Positions 1 to 12,681 of a stretch of DNA of 64,000 nt are shown in pieces. The stretch comes from Serripes groenlandicus (Eukaryota > Mollusca > Bivalvia > Cardiida > Cardiidae). Numbering within the stretch: the first letter of the stretch is position 1; each line of letters begins with the position of its first letter. The translations under genes and the position numbers were made by a program. The stretch covers positions 23,671,165 to 23,735,164 of the forward strand of contig JASEVX010000012.1 of the NCBI GenBank assembly GCA_031761405.1, read 5' to 3'. Below the pieces are notes generated by a model. That model had not been told where the DNA came from, ran no database searches, and was given only the letters and a program-made list of their open reading frames with translations.

Positions 1-1735
1 CCTGGATACATTACTAGTACTATCAGGTATTATTTATTCTGCTTGAGGCGGCTTACAACAATCTGTCAGTTATATATCGGCGTGTCCTGGATACATTACT
101 AGTACTATCAGGTATTATTTATTCTGCTTGAGGCGGCTTAGAACAATATGTCAGTTATATATCGGCGTGTCCTGGATACATTAAAAGTACTATCAGGTAT
201 TATTTATTCTGCTTGAGGCGGCTTAGAACAATATGTCAGTTATATATCGGCGTGTCCTGGATACATTACTAGTACTATCAGATATTATTTATTGTGCTTG
301 AGGCCGCTAACAACAATATGTCAGTTATATCTCGGCGTGTCCTGGATACATTACTAGTACTATCAGATATTATTTATTCTGCTTGAGGCGGCTTACAACA
401 ATCTGTCAGTTATATCTCTGCGTGTCCTGGATACATTACTAGTACTATCAGGTATTATTTATTCTGCTTGAGGCGGCTTAGAACAATATGTCAGTTATAT
501 CTCTGCGTGTCCTGGATACATTACTAGTACTATCAGATATTATTTATTCTGCTTGAGGCGGCTTAGAACTATATGTCAGTTATATCTCGGCGTGTCCTGG
601 ATACATTACTAGTACTATCAGGTATTATTTATTCTGCTTGAGGCCGCTTACAACAATATGCCAGTTATATCTCGGTGTGTCCTGGATACATTACTAGTAC
701 TATCAGGTATTATTTATTCTGCTTGAGGCGGCTTACAACAATATGTCAGTTATATCTCGGCGTGTCCTGGATACATTACTAGTACTATCAGATATTATTT
801 ATTCTGCTTGAGGCGGCTTACAACAATATGTCAGTTATATCTCGGCGTGTCCTGGATACATTACTAGTACTATCAGGTATTATTTATTCTGCTTGAGGCG
901 GCTTACAACAATATGCCAGTTATATCTCGGCGTGTCATGGATACATTACTAGTACTATCAGATATTATTTATTCTGCTTGAGTCGGCTTACAACAATATG
1001 TCAGTTATATCTCGGCGTGTCCTGGATACATTACTAGTACTATCAGGTATTATTTATTCTGCTTGAGGCGGCTTACAACATATGTCAGTTATATCTCGGC
1101 GTGTCATGGATACATTACTAGTACTATCAGATATTATTTATTCTGCTTGAGTCGGCTTACAACAATATGTCAGTTATATCTCGGCGTGTCCTGGATACAT
1201 TACTAGTACTATCAGGTATTATTTATTCTGCTTGAGGCGGCTTACAACATATGTCAGTTATATCTCGGCGTGTCCTGGATACATTACTAGTACTATCAGG
1301 TATTATTTATTCTGCTTGAGGCGGCTTACAACATATGTCAGTTATATCTCGGCGTGTCCTGGATACATTACTAGTACTATCAGATATTATTTATTCTGCT
1401 TGAGGCCGCTTAGAACAATATGTCAGTTATATCCCGGCGTGTCCTGGATACATTACTAGTACTATCAGGTATTATTTATTCTGCTTGAGGCCGCTAACAA
1501 CAATATGTCAGTTATATATCGGCGTGTCCTGGATACATTACTAGTACTATCAGATATTATTTATTCTGCTTGAGGCCGCTTACAACAATATGTCAGTTAT
1601 ATCTCGGCCTGTCCTGGATACATTACTAGTACTATCAGACATTATTTATTCTGCTTGAGGCCGCTAACAACAATATGTCAGTTATATATCGGCGTGTCCT
1701 GGATACATTACTAGTACTATCAGGTATTATTTATT

Positions 1736-2940
1736 CTGCTTGAGGCGGCTTAGAACAATATGTCAGTTATATCTCGGCGTGTCCTGGATACATTACTAGT
1801 ACTATCAGGTATTATTTATTCTGTTTGAGGCGGCTTACAACAATATGTCAGTTATATCTCGGCGTGTCCTGGATACATTATTAGTAATATCAGGTATTAT
1901 TTATTCTGCTTGAGGCGACTTACAACAATATGTCAGTTATATCTCGGCGTGTCCTGGATACATTACTAGTACTATCAGGTATTATTTATTCTGCTTGAGG
2001 AGACTTACAACAATATGTCAGTTATATCTCGGCGTGTCCTGGATACATTACTAGTACTATCAGGTATTATTTATTCTGCTTGAGGCGGCGTACAACAATC
2101 TGTCAGTTATATCTCGGCGTGTCCTGGATACATTACTAGTACTATCAGGTATTATTTATTCTGCTTGAGGCGACTTACAACAATATGTCAGTTATATCTC
2201 GGCGTGTCCTGGATACATTACTAGTACTATCAGGTATTATTTATTCTGCTTGAGGCGGCGTACAACAATCTGTCAGTTATATCTCGGCGTGTCCTGGATA
2301 CATTACTAGTACTATCAGGTATTATTTATTCTGCTTGAGGCGGCTTAGAACAATATGTCAGTTATATATCGGCGTGTCCTGGATACATTACTAGTACTAT
2401 CAGATATTATTTATTCTGCTTGAGGCCGCTTACAACAATATGTCAGTTATATCTCGGCGTGTCCTGGATACATTACTAGTACTATCAGGTATCATTTATT
2501 CTGCTTGAGGCGGCTTAGAACAATATGTCAGTTATATCTCGGCGTGTCCTGGATACATTACTAGTACTATCAGGTATTATTTATTCTGTTTGAGGCGGCT
2601 TACAACAATATATCAGTTATATCTCGGCGTGTCCTGGATACATTATTAGTAATATCAGGTATTATTTATTCTGCTTGAGGCGACTTACAACAATATGTCA
2701 GTTATATCTCGGCGTGTCCTGGATACATTACTAGTACTATCAGGTATTATTTATTCTGCTTGAGGCGACTTACAACAATATGTCAGTTATATCTCGGCGT
2801 GTCCTGGATACATTACTAGTACTATCAGGTATTATTTATTCTGCTTGAGGCGGCGTACAACAATCTGTCAGTTATATCTCGGCGTGTCCTGGATACATTA
2901 CTAGTACTATCAGGTATTATTTATTCTGCTTGAGGCGGCT
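1736..2940. repeat. Nine-unit higher-order repeat in the satellite
   Basis: Diagnostic variants recur 765 bp apart, that is 9 x 85 bp. The TGTTTGAGG variant is at 1823 and 2588, the ATTAGTAATATC variant at 1876 and 2641, and the GGCGGCGTACAAC variant at 2086 and 2851. This indicates duplication of a block of units within the array. Confidence 0.75.
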
Positions 2941-5424
2941 TAGAACAATATGTCAGTTATATATCGGCGTGTCCTGGATACATTACTAGTACTATCAGAT
3001 ATTATTTATTCTGCTTGAGGCCGCTTACAACAGTATGTCAGTTATATCTCGGCGTGTCCTGGATACATTACTAGTACTATCAGATATTATTTATTCTGCT
3101 TGAGGCCGCTAACAACAATATGTCAGTTATATCTCGGCGTGTCCTGGATACATTACTAGTACTATCAGATATTATTTATTCTGCTTGAGGCCGCTTACAA
3201 CAATATGTCAGTTATATCTCGGCGTGTCCTGGATACATTACTAGTACTATCAGGTATTATTTATTCTGCTTGAGGCGGCTTAGAACAATATGTCAGTTAT
3301 ATCTCGGCGTGTCCTGGATACATTACTAGTACTATCAGGTATTATTTATTCTGCTTGAGGCGGCTAACAACAATATGTCAGTTATATCTCGGCGTGTCCT
3401 GGATACATTACTAGTACTATCAGACATTATTTATTCTGCTTCAGGCGGCTAACAACACTATGCCAGTTATATCTCGGCATGTCCTGGATACATTACTAGT
3501 ACTATCAGACATTATTTATTCTGCTTGAGGCCGCTAACAACAATATGTCAGTTATATCTCGGCGTGTCCTGGATACATTACTAGTACTATCAGACATTAT
3601 TTATTCTGCTTGAGGCGGCTAACAACAATATGCCAGTTATATCTCGGCGTGTCCTGGATACATTACTAGTACTATCAGACATTATTTATTCTGCTTGAGG
3701 CCGCTAACAACAATATGTCAGTTATATCCCTGCGTGTCCTGGATACATTACTAGTACTATCAGGTATTATTTATTGTGCTTGAGGCGGCTTACAACAATA
3801 TGCCAGTTATATCTCGGCGTGTCCTGTATACATTACTAGTACTATCAGGTATTATTTATTCTGCTTGAGGCGGCTTACAACAATATGTCAGTTATATCTC
3901 GGCGTGTCCTGGATACATTACTAGTACTATCAGGTATTATTTATTCTGCTTGAGGCGGCTTACAACAATATGCCAGTTATATCTCGGCGTGTCATGGATA
4001 CATTACTAGTACTATCAGGTATTATTTATTGTGCTTGAGGCGGCTTACAACAATATGCCAGTTATATCTCGGCGTGTCCTGGATACATTACTAGTACTAT
4101 CAGGTATTATTTATTCTGCTTGAGGCGGCTTACAACAATATGCCAGTTATATCTCGGCGTGTCATGGATACATTACTAGTACTATCAGGTATTATTTATT
4201 CTGCTTGAGGCGGCTTACAACAATATGTCAGTTATATCTCGGCGTGTCCTGGATACATTACTAGTACTATCAGGTATTATTTATTCTGCTTGAGGCGGCT
4301 TACAACAATATGCCAGTTATATCTCGGCGTGTCATGGATACATTACTAGTACTATCAGGTATTATTTATTCTGCTTGAGGCGGCTTACAACAATATGCCA
4401 GTTATATCTCGGCGTGTCCTGGATACATTACTAGTACTATCAGGTATTATGTATTCTGCTTGAGGCGGCTTACAACAATATGTCAGTTATATATCGGCGT
4501 GTCCTGTATACATTACTAGTACTATCAGATATTATTTATTCTGCTTGAGGCGGCTTACAACAATATGTCAGTTATATCTCGGCGTGTCCTGGATACATTA
4601 CTAGTACTATCAGGTATTATTTATTCTGCTTGAGGCGGCTTACAACAATCTGTCAGTTATATATCGGCGTGTCCTGGATACATTACTAGTACTATCAGAT
4701 ATTATATATTCTGCTTGAGGCGGCTTACAACAATATGTCAGTTATATATCGGCGTGTCCTGGATACATTACTAGTACTATCAGGTATTATGTATTCTGCT
4801 TGAGGCGGCTTACAACAATATGTCAGTTATATATCGGCGTGTCCTGTATACATTACTAGTACTATCAGGTATTATTTATTCTGCTTGAGGCGGCTTAGAA
4901 CAATATGTCAGTTATATATCGGCGTGTCATGGATACATTACTAGTACTATCAGGTATTATGTATTCTGCTTGAGGCGGCTTACAACAATATGTCAGTTAT
5001 ATATCGGCGTGTCATGGATACATTACTAGTACTATCAGGTATTATGTATTCTGCTTGAGGCGGCTTACAACAATATGTCAGTTATATATCGGCGTGTCCT
5101 GTATACATTACTAGTACTATCAGGTATTATTTATTCTGCTTGAGGCGGCTTAGAACAATATGTCAGTTATATATCGGCGTGTCATGGATACATTACTAGT
5201 ACTATCAGGTATTATGTATTCTGCTTGAGGCGGCTTACAACAATATGTCAGTTATATATCGGCGTGTCATGGATACATTACTAGTACTATCAGGTATTAT
5301 TTATTCTGCTTGAGGCCGCTTACAACAATATGTCAGTTATATCTCGGTGTGTCCTGGATACATTACTAGTACTATCAGGTATTATTTATTCTGCTTGAGG
5401 CGGCTTACAACAATATGTAAGTTA

Positions 5425-6260
5425 TATCTCGGCGTGTCCTGGATACATTACTAGTACTATCAGGTATTATTTATTCTGCTTGAGGCCGCTAACAACAATA
5501 TGTAAGTTATAGCTCGGCGTGTCCTGTATACATTACTAGTACTATCAGGTATTATGTATTCTGCTTGAGGCCGCTAACAACAATATGTAAGTTATATCCC
5601 GGCGTGTCCTGGATACATTACTAGTACTATCAGGTATTATTTATTCTGCTTGAGGCCGCTAACAACAATATGTAAGTTATATCCCGGCGTGTCCTGGATA
5701 CATTACTAGTACTATCAGGTATTATTTATTCTGCTTGAGGCCGCTAACAACAATATGTAAGTTATATCTCGCGTGTCCTGGATACATTACTAGTACTATC
5801 AGGTATTATTTATTCTGCTTGAGGCCGCTAACAACAATATGTAAGTTATATCTCGCGTGTCCTGGATACATTACTAGTACTATCAGGTATTATTTATTCT
5901 GCTTGAGGCCGCTAACTACAATATGTAAGTTATATCTCGCGTGTCCTGGATACATTACTAGTACTATCAGATATTATTTATTCTGCTTGAGGCGGCTTAC
6001 AACAATATGTAAGTTATATCTCGCGTGTCCTGGATACATTACTAGTACTATCAGATATTATTTATTCTGCTTGAGGCCGCTAACAACAATATGTCAGTTA
6101 TATCTCGGCGTGTCCTGGATACATTACTAGTACTATCAGGTATTATTTATTCTGCTTGAGGCCGCTAACAACAATATGTAAGTTATATCTCGCGTGTCCT
6201 GGATACATTACTAGTACTATCAGATATTATTTATTCTGCTTGAGGCGGCTTACAACAATA
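5425..6260. repeat. Satellite higher-order block, copy 1 (pairs with 7375-8210)
   Basis: A block of about 835 bp recurs with an offset of 1950 bp. It contains 85-bp units followed by 84-bp units that lack one G (TCTCGCGTG). The stretch 5735-6130 encodes the same 131-codon repeat ORF as 7685-8080. Because 84 is divisible by three, the frame stays open across successive 84-bp units, so the ORF is a by-product of the period. Confidence 0.85.
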
Positions 6261-7374
6261 TGTCAGTTATATCTCGGCGTGTCCTGGATACATTACTAGT
6301 ACTATCAGGTATTATTTATTCTGCTTGAGGCGGCGTACAACAATCTGTCAGTTATATCTCGGCGTGTCCTGGATACATTACTAGTACTATCAGGTATTAT
6401 TTATTCTGCTTGAGGCGGCTTAGAACAATATGTCAGTTATATATCGGCGTGTCCTGGATACATTACTAGTACTATCAGATATTATTTATTCTGCTTGAGG
6501 CCGCTTACAACAATATGTCAGTTATATCTCGGCGTGTCCTGGATACATTACTAGTACTATCAGATATTATTTATTCTGCTTGAGGCGGCTTAGAACAATA
6601 TGTCAGTTATATCTCGGCGTGTCCTGGATACATTACTAGTACTATCAGATATTATTTATTCTGCTTGAGGCGGCTTAGAACAATATGTCAGTTATATCTC
6701 GGCGTGTCCTGGATACATTACTAGTACTATCAGGTATTATCTATTCTGCTTGAGGCGGCTTAGAACAATATGTCAGTTATATATCGGCGTGTCATGGATA
6801 CATTACTAGTACTATCAGGTATTATGTATTCTGCTTGAGGCGGCTTACAACAATATGTCAGTTATATATCGGCGTGTCATGGATACATTACTAGTACTAT
6901 CAGGTATTATTTATTCTGCTTGAGGCGGCTTACAACAATATGTCAGTTATATCTCGGTGTGTCCTGGATACATTACTAGTACTATCAGGTATTATTTATT
7001 CTGCTTGAGGCGGCTTACAACAATATGTAAGTTATATCTCGGCGTGTCCTGGATACATTACTAGTAATATCAGGTATTATTTATTCTGCTTGAGGCGGCT
7101 TACAACAATATGTCAGTTATATCTCGGCGTGTCCTGGATACATTACTAGTAATATCAGGTATTATTTATTCTGCTTGAGGCGGCTTAGAACAATATGTAA
7201 GTTATATCTCGGCGTGTCTTGGATACATTACTAGTACTATCAGGTATTATTTATTCTGCTTGAGGCGGCTTACAACAATATGTAAGTTATATCTCGGCGT
7301 GTCCTGGATACATTACTAGTACTATCAGGTATTATTTATTCTGCTTGAGGCGGCTTACAACAATATGTAAGTTA

Positions 7375-8210
7375 TATCTCGGCGTGTCCTGGATACATTA
7401 CTAGTACTATCAGGTATTATTTATTCTGCTTGAGGCCGCTAACAACAATATGTAAGTTATATCTCGGCGTGTCCTGTATACATTACTAGTACTATCAGGT
7501 ATTATGTATTCTGCTTGAGGCCGCTAACAACAATATGTAAGTTATATCCCGGCGTGTCCTGGATACATTACTAGTACTATCAGGTATTATTTATTCTGCT
7601 TGAGGCCGCTAACAACAATATGTAAGTTATATCCCGGCGTGTCCTGGATACATTACTAGTACTATCAGGTATTATTTATTCTGCTTGAGGCCGCTAACAA
7701 CAATATGTAAGTTATATCTCGCGTGTCCTGGATACATTACTAGTACTATCAGGTATTATTTATTCTGCTTGAGGCCGCTAACAACAATATGTAAGTTATA
7801 TCTCGCGTGTCCTGGATACATTACTAGTACTATCAGGTATTATTTATTCTGCTTGAGGCCGCTAACTACAATATGTAAGTTATATCTCGCGTGTCCTGGA
7901 TACATTACTAGTACTATCAGATATTATTTATTCTGCTTGAGGCGGCTTACAACAATATGTAAGTTATATCTCGCGTGTCCTGGATACATTACTAGTACTA
8001 TCAGATATTATTTATTCTGCTTGAGGCCGCTAACAACAATATGTCAGTTATATCTCGGCGTGTCCTGGATACATTACTAGTACTATCAGGTATTATTTAT
8101 TCTGCTTGAGGCCGCTAACAACAATATGTAAGTTATATCTCGCGTGTCCTGGATACATTACTAGTACTATCAGATATTATTTATTCTGCTTGAGGCGGCT
8201 TACAACAATA
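7375..8210. repeat. Satellite higher-order block, copy 2
   Basis: Second copy of the block at 5425-6260, offset by 1950 bp. Near-identity over several hundred bases suggests recent unequal exchange or block amplification inside the array. Confidence 0.85.
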
Positions 8211-8785
8211 TGTAAGTTATATCTCGCGTGTCCTGGATACATTACTAGTACTATCAGATATTATTTATTCTGCTTGAGGCGGCTTACAACAATATGTCAG
8301 TTATATATCGGCGTGTCCTGGATACATTACTAGTACTATCAGGTATTATTTATTCTGCTTGAGGCCGCTAACAACAATATGTCAGTTATATATCGGCGTG
8401 TCCTGGATACATTACTAGTACTATCAGACATTATTTATTCTGCTTGAGGCGGCTTACAACAATATGTAAGTTATATCCCGGCGTGTCCTGGATACATTAC
8501 TAGTACTATCAGGTATTATATTTATTCTGACAATGTTGTATCGATCGTGATGATATCCTCATAAACCGGCCGGGATGCCAATGAGGAAATCCGTGTTTTA
8601 AAGAGTATAATATACCTTTTTTCACGTGAATTGGCCAGCTAGTAAAATATATCATGACAAGCGAATATGTTTGCGATTGATCATCATTATTAACTTTAGA
8701 TAAGAAGAGTATTCAACATCTCGAAATCCTTAAACGGGCCCGAAACTTATTGTGTGTGTCCTCAACAGATGTGGTTAATTTCAGC

Positions 8786-9785
8786 CATAAGAGAGATATT
8801 TACTCCTCTTTATCTAGTCCTCTTTTGAGCACCAACAACAAAGGGTTTAGTTCAGTCATAAGATATATATTTACTCCTCTTTATTTAGTCCTCTTTTGAG
8901 CACCCACAACAAAGGGTTTACTTAAGTCATAAGATAGATATTTACTCCTCATTACCTAGTCCTCTTTTGAGCACCCACAACAAAGGGTTTAGTTCAGCCA
9001 TAAGAGAGATATTTACTCCTCTGTATCTAGTCCTCTTTTGAGCACCCACAACAAAGGGTTTAATTCAGTCATAAGAGATTTACTTATGAAAATACCACTT
9101 TACTCCTCTTTATCTAGACCTCGTTGAGACGATTCTTTTTATCACCCACACCATAGAGTTGAGTGCAGTCATAAGAGAGAAATTATTGAGAAAATACAAG
9201 TTTACTCCTCTTTATCTTGTCCTCGGTGAGACGATTCTTTTGAGCACCCACAACATAGGGTTTAGTTCAGTCATAAGAGGGATAGTGTTTAGAAAATACC
9301 AGTTTACTCCTCTTTATCTAGAACCTCACTGAGACGATTATTTTGAGTACCTACAACATAGGGTTAAGTTCAGTCATAAGAGGGATAGTGTTTAGAAATG
9401 ACCATTTGACTCCTCTTTATCTAGACCTCACTGAAACGATTCTTTTGAGTACCCACAACATAGGGTTTAGTTCAGTCATAAGAGAGAGATAGTGTTTAGA
9501 AAATAACAGTTTACTCCTCTTTATCTAGAACCTCACTGAGACGATTATTTTGAGTACCTACAACATAGGGTTAAGTTCAGTCATAAGAGAGATAGTGTTT
9601 AGGAAAGACCAGTTGACTCCTCTTTATCTAGACCTCACTGAGACGATTATTTTGAGTACCCACAACATAGGGTTTAGTTCAGTCACAAGAGAGAACGAGT
9701 GTTTAGAAAAGACCAGTTTACTCCTCTGTATCTAGACCTCACTGAGACGATTCTTTTGAGTACCCACAACATAGGGTTTGAGTGT
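8786..9785 (+). repeat. Subterminal tandem array, 71-bp then about 103-bp units (left arm)
   Basis: About four units of 71 bp (cores TTTACTCCTCTTTATCTAG and GAGCACCCACAAC) are followed by about seven longer units of roughly 103 bp. The longer units gained a block with ATAGTGTTTAGAAAA and CACTGAGACGATT. The array is mirrored at about 25575-26600 in the right arm with fewer, less regular units. Short ORFs here are repeat artefacts. Confidence 0.85.
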
Positions 9786-10010
9786 CAAATAAGGATTTGA
9801 GAACATGAAAAAAAAAACTCATCTAGAGCCCTGCAGTCTGATCTGAACATGTGTTCTTATCTAGAATGGCCATAGATTAAATGAGATGCTCCTCGGGCGA
9901 TATCTGAATCTGAACTGTTAGCCAATAAGTGATATGTATATAGAGGTCCAGGAACGGATGGGTATTCCGCTCTTTTTCCTACAATTTCTCTCTCATTATT
10001 AAAGCAAATC

Positions 10011-10075
10011 CTATGTTGTGGGTACTCAAAAGAATCGTCTTACTGAGTCGATTCTTTTGAGTACCCACAACATAG
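10011..10075. repeat. 65-bp near-perfect hairpin derived from the subterminal repeat
   Basis: CTATGTTGTGGGTACTCAAA runs into its own reverse complement after a few loop bases. It looks like two array units joined head to head. Similar hairpins occur in the right arm at about 25582-25650 and 25831-25896. Confidence 0.85.
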
Positions 10076-10229
10076 AGTTAGGGGGTCAAATAAGGATATT
10101 AGAACATGAAAAAACGCCACTTATCAAGAGCTCTGTGCATTTATAAACATTCAAGACACACATATAACAGTGTACGTTTGGCATTCCCGGTCGGGTTATA
10201 CCAAAGAGTTTAAGAATAAAGTAAATGGC

Positions 10230-10375
10230 TATCCCTCTTTAGCGCTCAGATTTGCGGCGTTAGTATTACGACTGACTGGTTTGGTGTTAGGTCTTAATGT
10301 ACCAGTAGTGCTGGTAAATAACCCAGGAGCCGCCGTGATATAGCTGCGTTAAAAAAGCATACAAACAAACATTTC
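10230..10375 (+). mobile_element. SINE-like fragment, family B (left arm)
   Basis: Contains the family-B body (GCGTTAGTATTACGACTGAC, then ACCAGTAGTGCTGG, then GTGATATAGCTGCGTTAAAA) seen also near 59650, 60660 and 61700. The 3' end is CAAA-rich. Its mirror copy in the right arm is interrupted by a LINE fragment. Confidence 0.65.
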
Positions 10376-10391
10376 GAGTTGTCAACAATAA

Positions 10392-10659
10392 ATGAGCCGT
10401 CCCGCAAGATAACCAGCATTTTGGACTCTGCGTAAAGTTTCGACCCGGATCAGCCTAAGCATGCCGCGCAGGCTTACCCGGATAGACACTTTTCGCCTTC
10501 TGTGGATTTTCTGTTTCAGTAATCATTACTCTATACCCTCTATCCCCCTGAGACGGAATGTATCGGCCCGGATCGGTCTGCGCGGACTGCGCAGGCTGAT
10601 CTGGGTCGATACATTACGCAGAGGCCACAATGTTGGTTTTCTCCCGGGACGACTCAAAT
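10392..10659. mobile_element. GC-rich palindromic MITE, family M3 (left arm)
   Basis: Starts ATGAGCCGTCCCGC and ends with the diverged inverse GGGACGACTCAAAT. The interior is a folded pair of GATC(A/C)GCCTGCGC-type arms. The same family occurs at 14379, 21028, 24694, 47556 and 54243. No coding capacity. Confidence 0.85.
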
Positions 10660-10908
10660 GAGCAATGAATGCTTTTCTTGAATCACGGCTAATAATGAAA
10701 TAACAGAGAAACTGATCAGACTGCAATCATACTGTTATTGTGCGAGATCATCGTAAACATTGTTCCTGATGTAGACGATACGTGTATATGCAGCGAACGC
10801 TTTTGAAAACGTTTCAGGAAAAGCAGAAATTTTCCTGTGTGAGTAATGACTTATTTCCCATCATTGTTTTCCGCACTGTATTAACATTCACTCAAACGTT
10901 GTTTACAT

Positions 10909-11212
10909 TGATTGATTGATTGATTGATGTATTGATTGAATGGGGTTTAACGCCGTTTTTAACAATTTCTCAGTCATATCACGGCGGCCAGCTCACCTAC
11001 TCCTGTGTTTCCTGGTTTTCTCACACCAGTACTCCACACAACAATCTTCCCAAGCAACTGGCTGCTTTTCCACATAGACTTAGACCCATTGGTGGAAGAC
11101 GAATGACGCATGTCGTAATGATTTTTGTCAAACGTCGGAAAGAAAGTTAGCCGAGCCGGGATTCGAACTCACAACCCCTGGATTGACAGCCCGCACGTTG
11201 TTTACAATTACA
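10909..11212 (-). mobile_element. tRNA-derived SINE, family A (left arm)
   Basis: Minus orientation. A (GATT)n tail at the left is followed by the conserved GGGGTTTAACGCCGTTTTTA end. The body carries CACACCAGTACTCCACACAA, and a tRNA-like head at the right holds a B-box (complement of GGATTCGAACTC). The A-box end is missing. The mirror copy is at 24196-24478, so insertion predates the arm duplication. Confidence 0.88.
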
Positions 11213-11239
11213 TGTACTTCCTCAGACACGTTAAAACCA

Positions 11240-12010
11240 GACGACATTAGAGCGCCCGTTACTAATAAACGGTAGATCATTTGTTAATCCGCTGTCCGAT
11301 CCAACATGACCTGTAGTACTGTTAAACTACATAGGTTTGATTGTTTTATTAAAGTTTTACGCCGTTTTCAACATTATTTCAGTTATATCACAGCGACAGT
11401 TCACTTATTCATGATCCCTGGGTAAACAAACCAGTGCTAGGCCAGGAAATGTGCCTTGCCCAAACTACATAGGAAATACCGTGAATTGAGTCATGATTTG
11501 TTGAAAGCGACGTAAAAAAGAAACCGCCCCAACAATAAGTCAAAGCAGACGAGATTAGAGCGCCCATTACTAATGAACGGTAATCGGCCAATCGGGTGTC
11601 CGATCCAACTTGACCTGTAGTACTGTAAACTACATAGGAAACACCGTGATTTGAGCGATGATCTGTTGTTGAAAGCGTCGTAAATAAAACGCCCCAAACC
11701 CAACTTAAAGCAGACGAGATAAGAATGTCCATTACTAATGAACGGAAGACTTGACCTTGTAGTACTGTAAACTACATACATGTAGGAAACACCGTGATTT
11801 AAATGATGATCTGTTGTTGAAAGCGTCGTAAATAAAACGCCCCAAACCCAACTTAAAGCAGACGAGATTAGAATGCCCATTACTAATGAACGGTAGATAC
11901 AGTGGTCAATACAGTGTCCGATCCAACTTGACCTTGTAGTACTGTAAACTACATAGGAAACACCGTGATTTGAGCGATAATCTGTAGAAAGCAACGTAAA
12001 TAAAAAAAAA
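11240..12010. repeat. Tandem repeat of about 150 bp in the left arm
   Basis: About four diverged units carry CTACATAGGAAACACCGTGA, a GTCGTAAATAAAACGCC block and CCCATTACTAATGAACGG. Reading frames of 107 and 179 codons on the minus strand repeat with the units and have a mirror partner in the right arm (23622-23994), so they are not genes. Confidence 0.8.
11345..11455 (-). mobile_element. SINE fragment, family C 3' end (left arm)
   Basis: Matches the 3' part of the fuller copy at 56205-56412: TTTTACGCCGTTTTCAACAT, ATCACAGCGACAG, CATGATCCCTGGGTAAACAA. The tRNA-like head is missing. The mirror copy is at 23945-24060. Confidence 0.7.
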
Positions 12011-12448
12011 TCGCCACAACAACAACTCAAAGCAGACGACTCAAGAAATATCGTTTTTGGAATATAACTTTTAAAAATTGCAACGTTTACTTACCTAAAC
12101 ATACGATTAACAAGGGATATCCGTTATAAGAAACATACAGCACACAGCCTGTGCTGTTGGTAGCACATAACTCAATGTAAAAAACAATCTCTTGACCTTT
12201 CGAACCGAATTTGTGAAAGCCCGCACCAGTGAATAACCAGTCGAGTCGTCTCACCTGCGCCAACTAACCAAGTCTGACCTTCAAAATCAATATATTTATC
12301 TTAATATTCCTTTAATTGGCTGTGGACTCATCCGAATGTATATCTGGACAAGTCCTTTTCAAAACAAAGTTTGAATGGGTTAAGATGTCACGCCTGGTGG
12401 GTACATGTACACGTAGCCTTTAATCAGTCCCTTAATCAGTCCCTTGAG

Positions 12449-12681
12449 TTAACCCTTTCCCTCATACGACAATTCTGCAGCAGACGACTTTGAACATATT
12501 TTGTCAAAATATAGAAAATCTCTATAATTGAATGGATTACCTATGACTAAAAGTGGAAAACATTGTGAAAAAGGAGACACTGCTAGTTTTGATCAGTTTC
12601 TTCTTTTGTAATTATGTTTTCAAAAAGCCGTCTGCTGCAGAGGCGTCAGAACGCATTCTATATGAGTGAAAGGGTCAATTA
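12449..12681. mobile_element. TTAA-flanked MITE, family M1 (left arm)
   Basis: Begins TTAACCCTTTCCCTCAT and ends with the inverse (AGTGAAAGGGTCAATTAA). The GCAGCAGACGAC and GTCTGCTGCAGAGG subterminal blocks and the AATCTCTATAATTGAATGGA core define the family. Terminal TTAA suggests mobilisation by a piggyBac-type transposase; that is inference. The mirror copy is at 22725-22957. Confidence 0.88.

Larger units (their letters stand above)
1..8530. repeat. 85-bp satellite array, about 100 copies
   Basis: A head-to-tail array with an 85-bp period fills the window from base 1, so its left end lies outside. Each unit contains a conserved block around ATTACTAGTACTATCAG and an AT-rich stretch, followed by GCTTGAGGCGGCTTACAACA and a CGGCGTGTCC junction. 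Variants recur at fixed positions (GGCGGC or GGCCGC; TCTCGG, TATCGG or TCCCGG; CTGGATAC or CTGTATAC), which gives higher-order structure. Some units in 5.7-8.3 kb have lost one G and are 84 bp. All open reading frames here arise from the repeat and are not genes. The last unit at about 8500-8530 is slightly altered and joins directly to the giant inverted repeat. Confidence 0.97.

Noticed and set aside
1232..8333. Open frames of 75-131 codons in the satellite
   Set aside because: They repeat with the 85/84-bp period, begin at TTG codons and have no independent support.
1..8530. CRISPR array
   Set aside because: The whole 85-bp unit is repeated without unique spacers, and the context is an animal genome.
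10461..10726. Overlapping frames on both strands in the GC-rich palindromes (also 14298, 21086, 24628, 47619)
   Set aside because: They are reflections of MITE family M3, whose palindromic form makes similar frames on both strands.
11409..12030. Minus-strand frames of 107 and 179 codons, and partners at 23622-23994
   Set aside because: They lie in the mirrored 150-bp tandem repeat; the protein strings repeat with the DNA units and show no domain.
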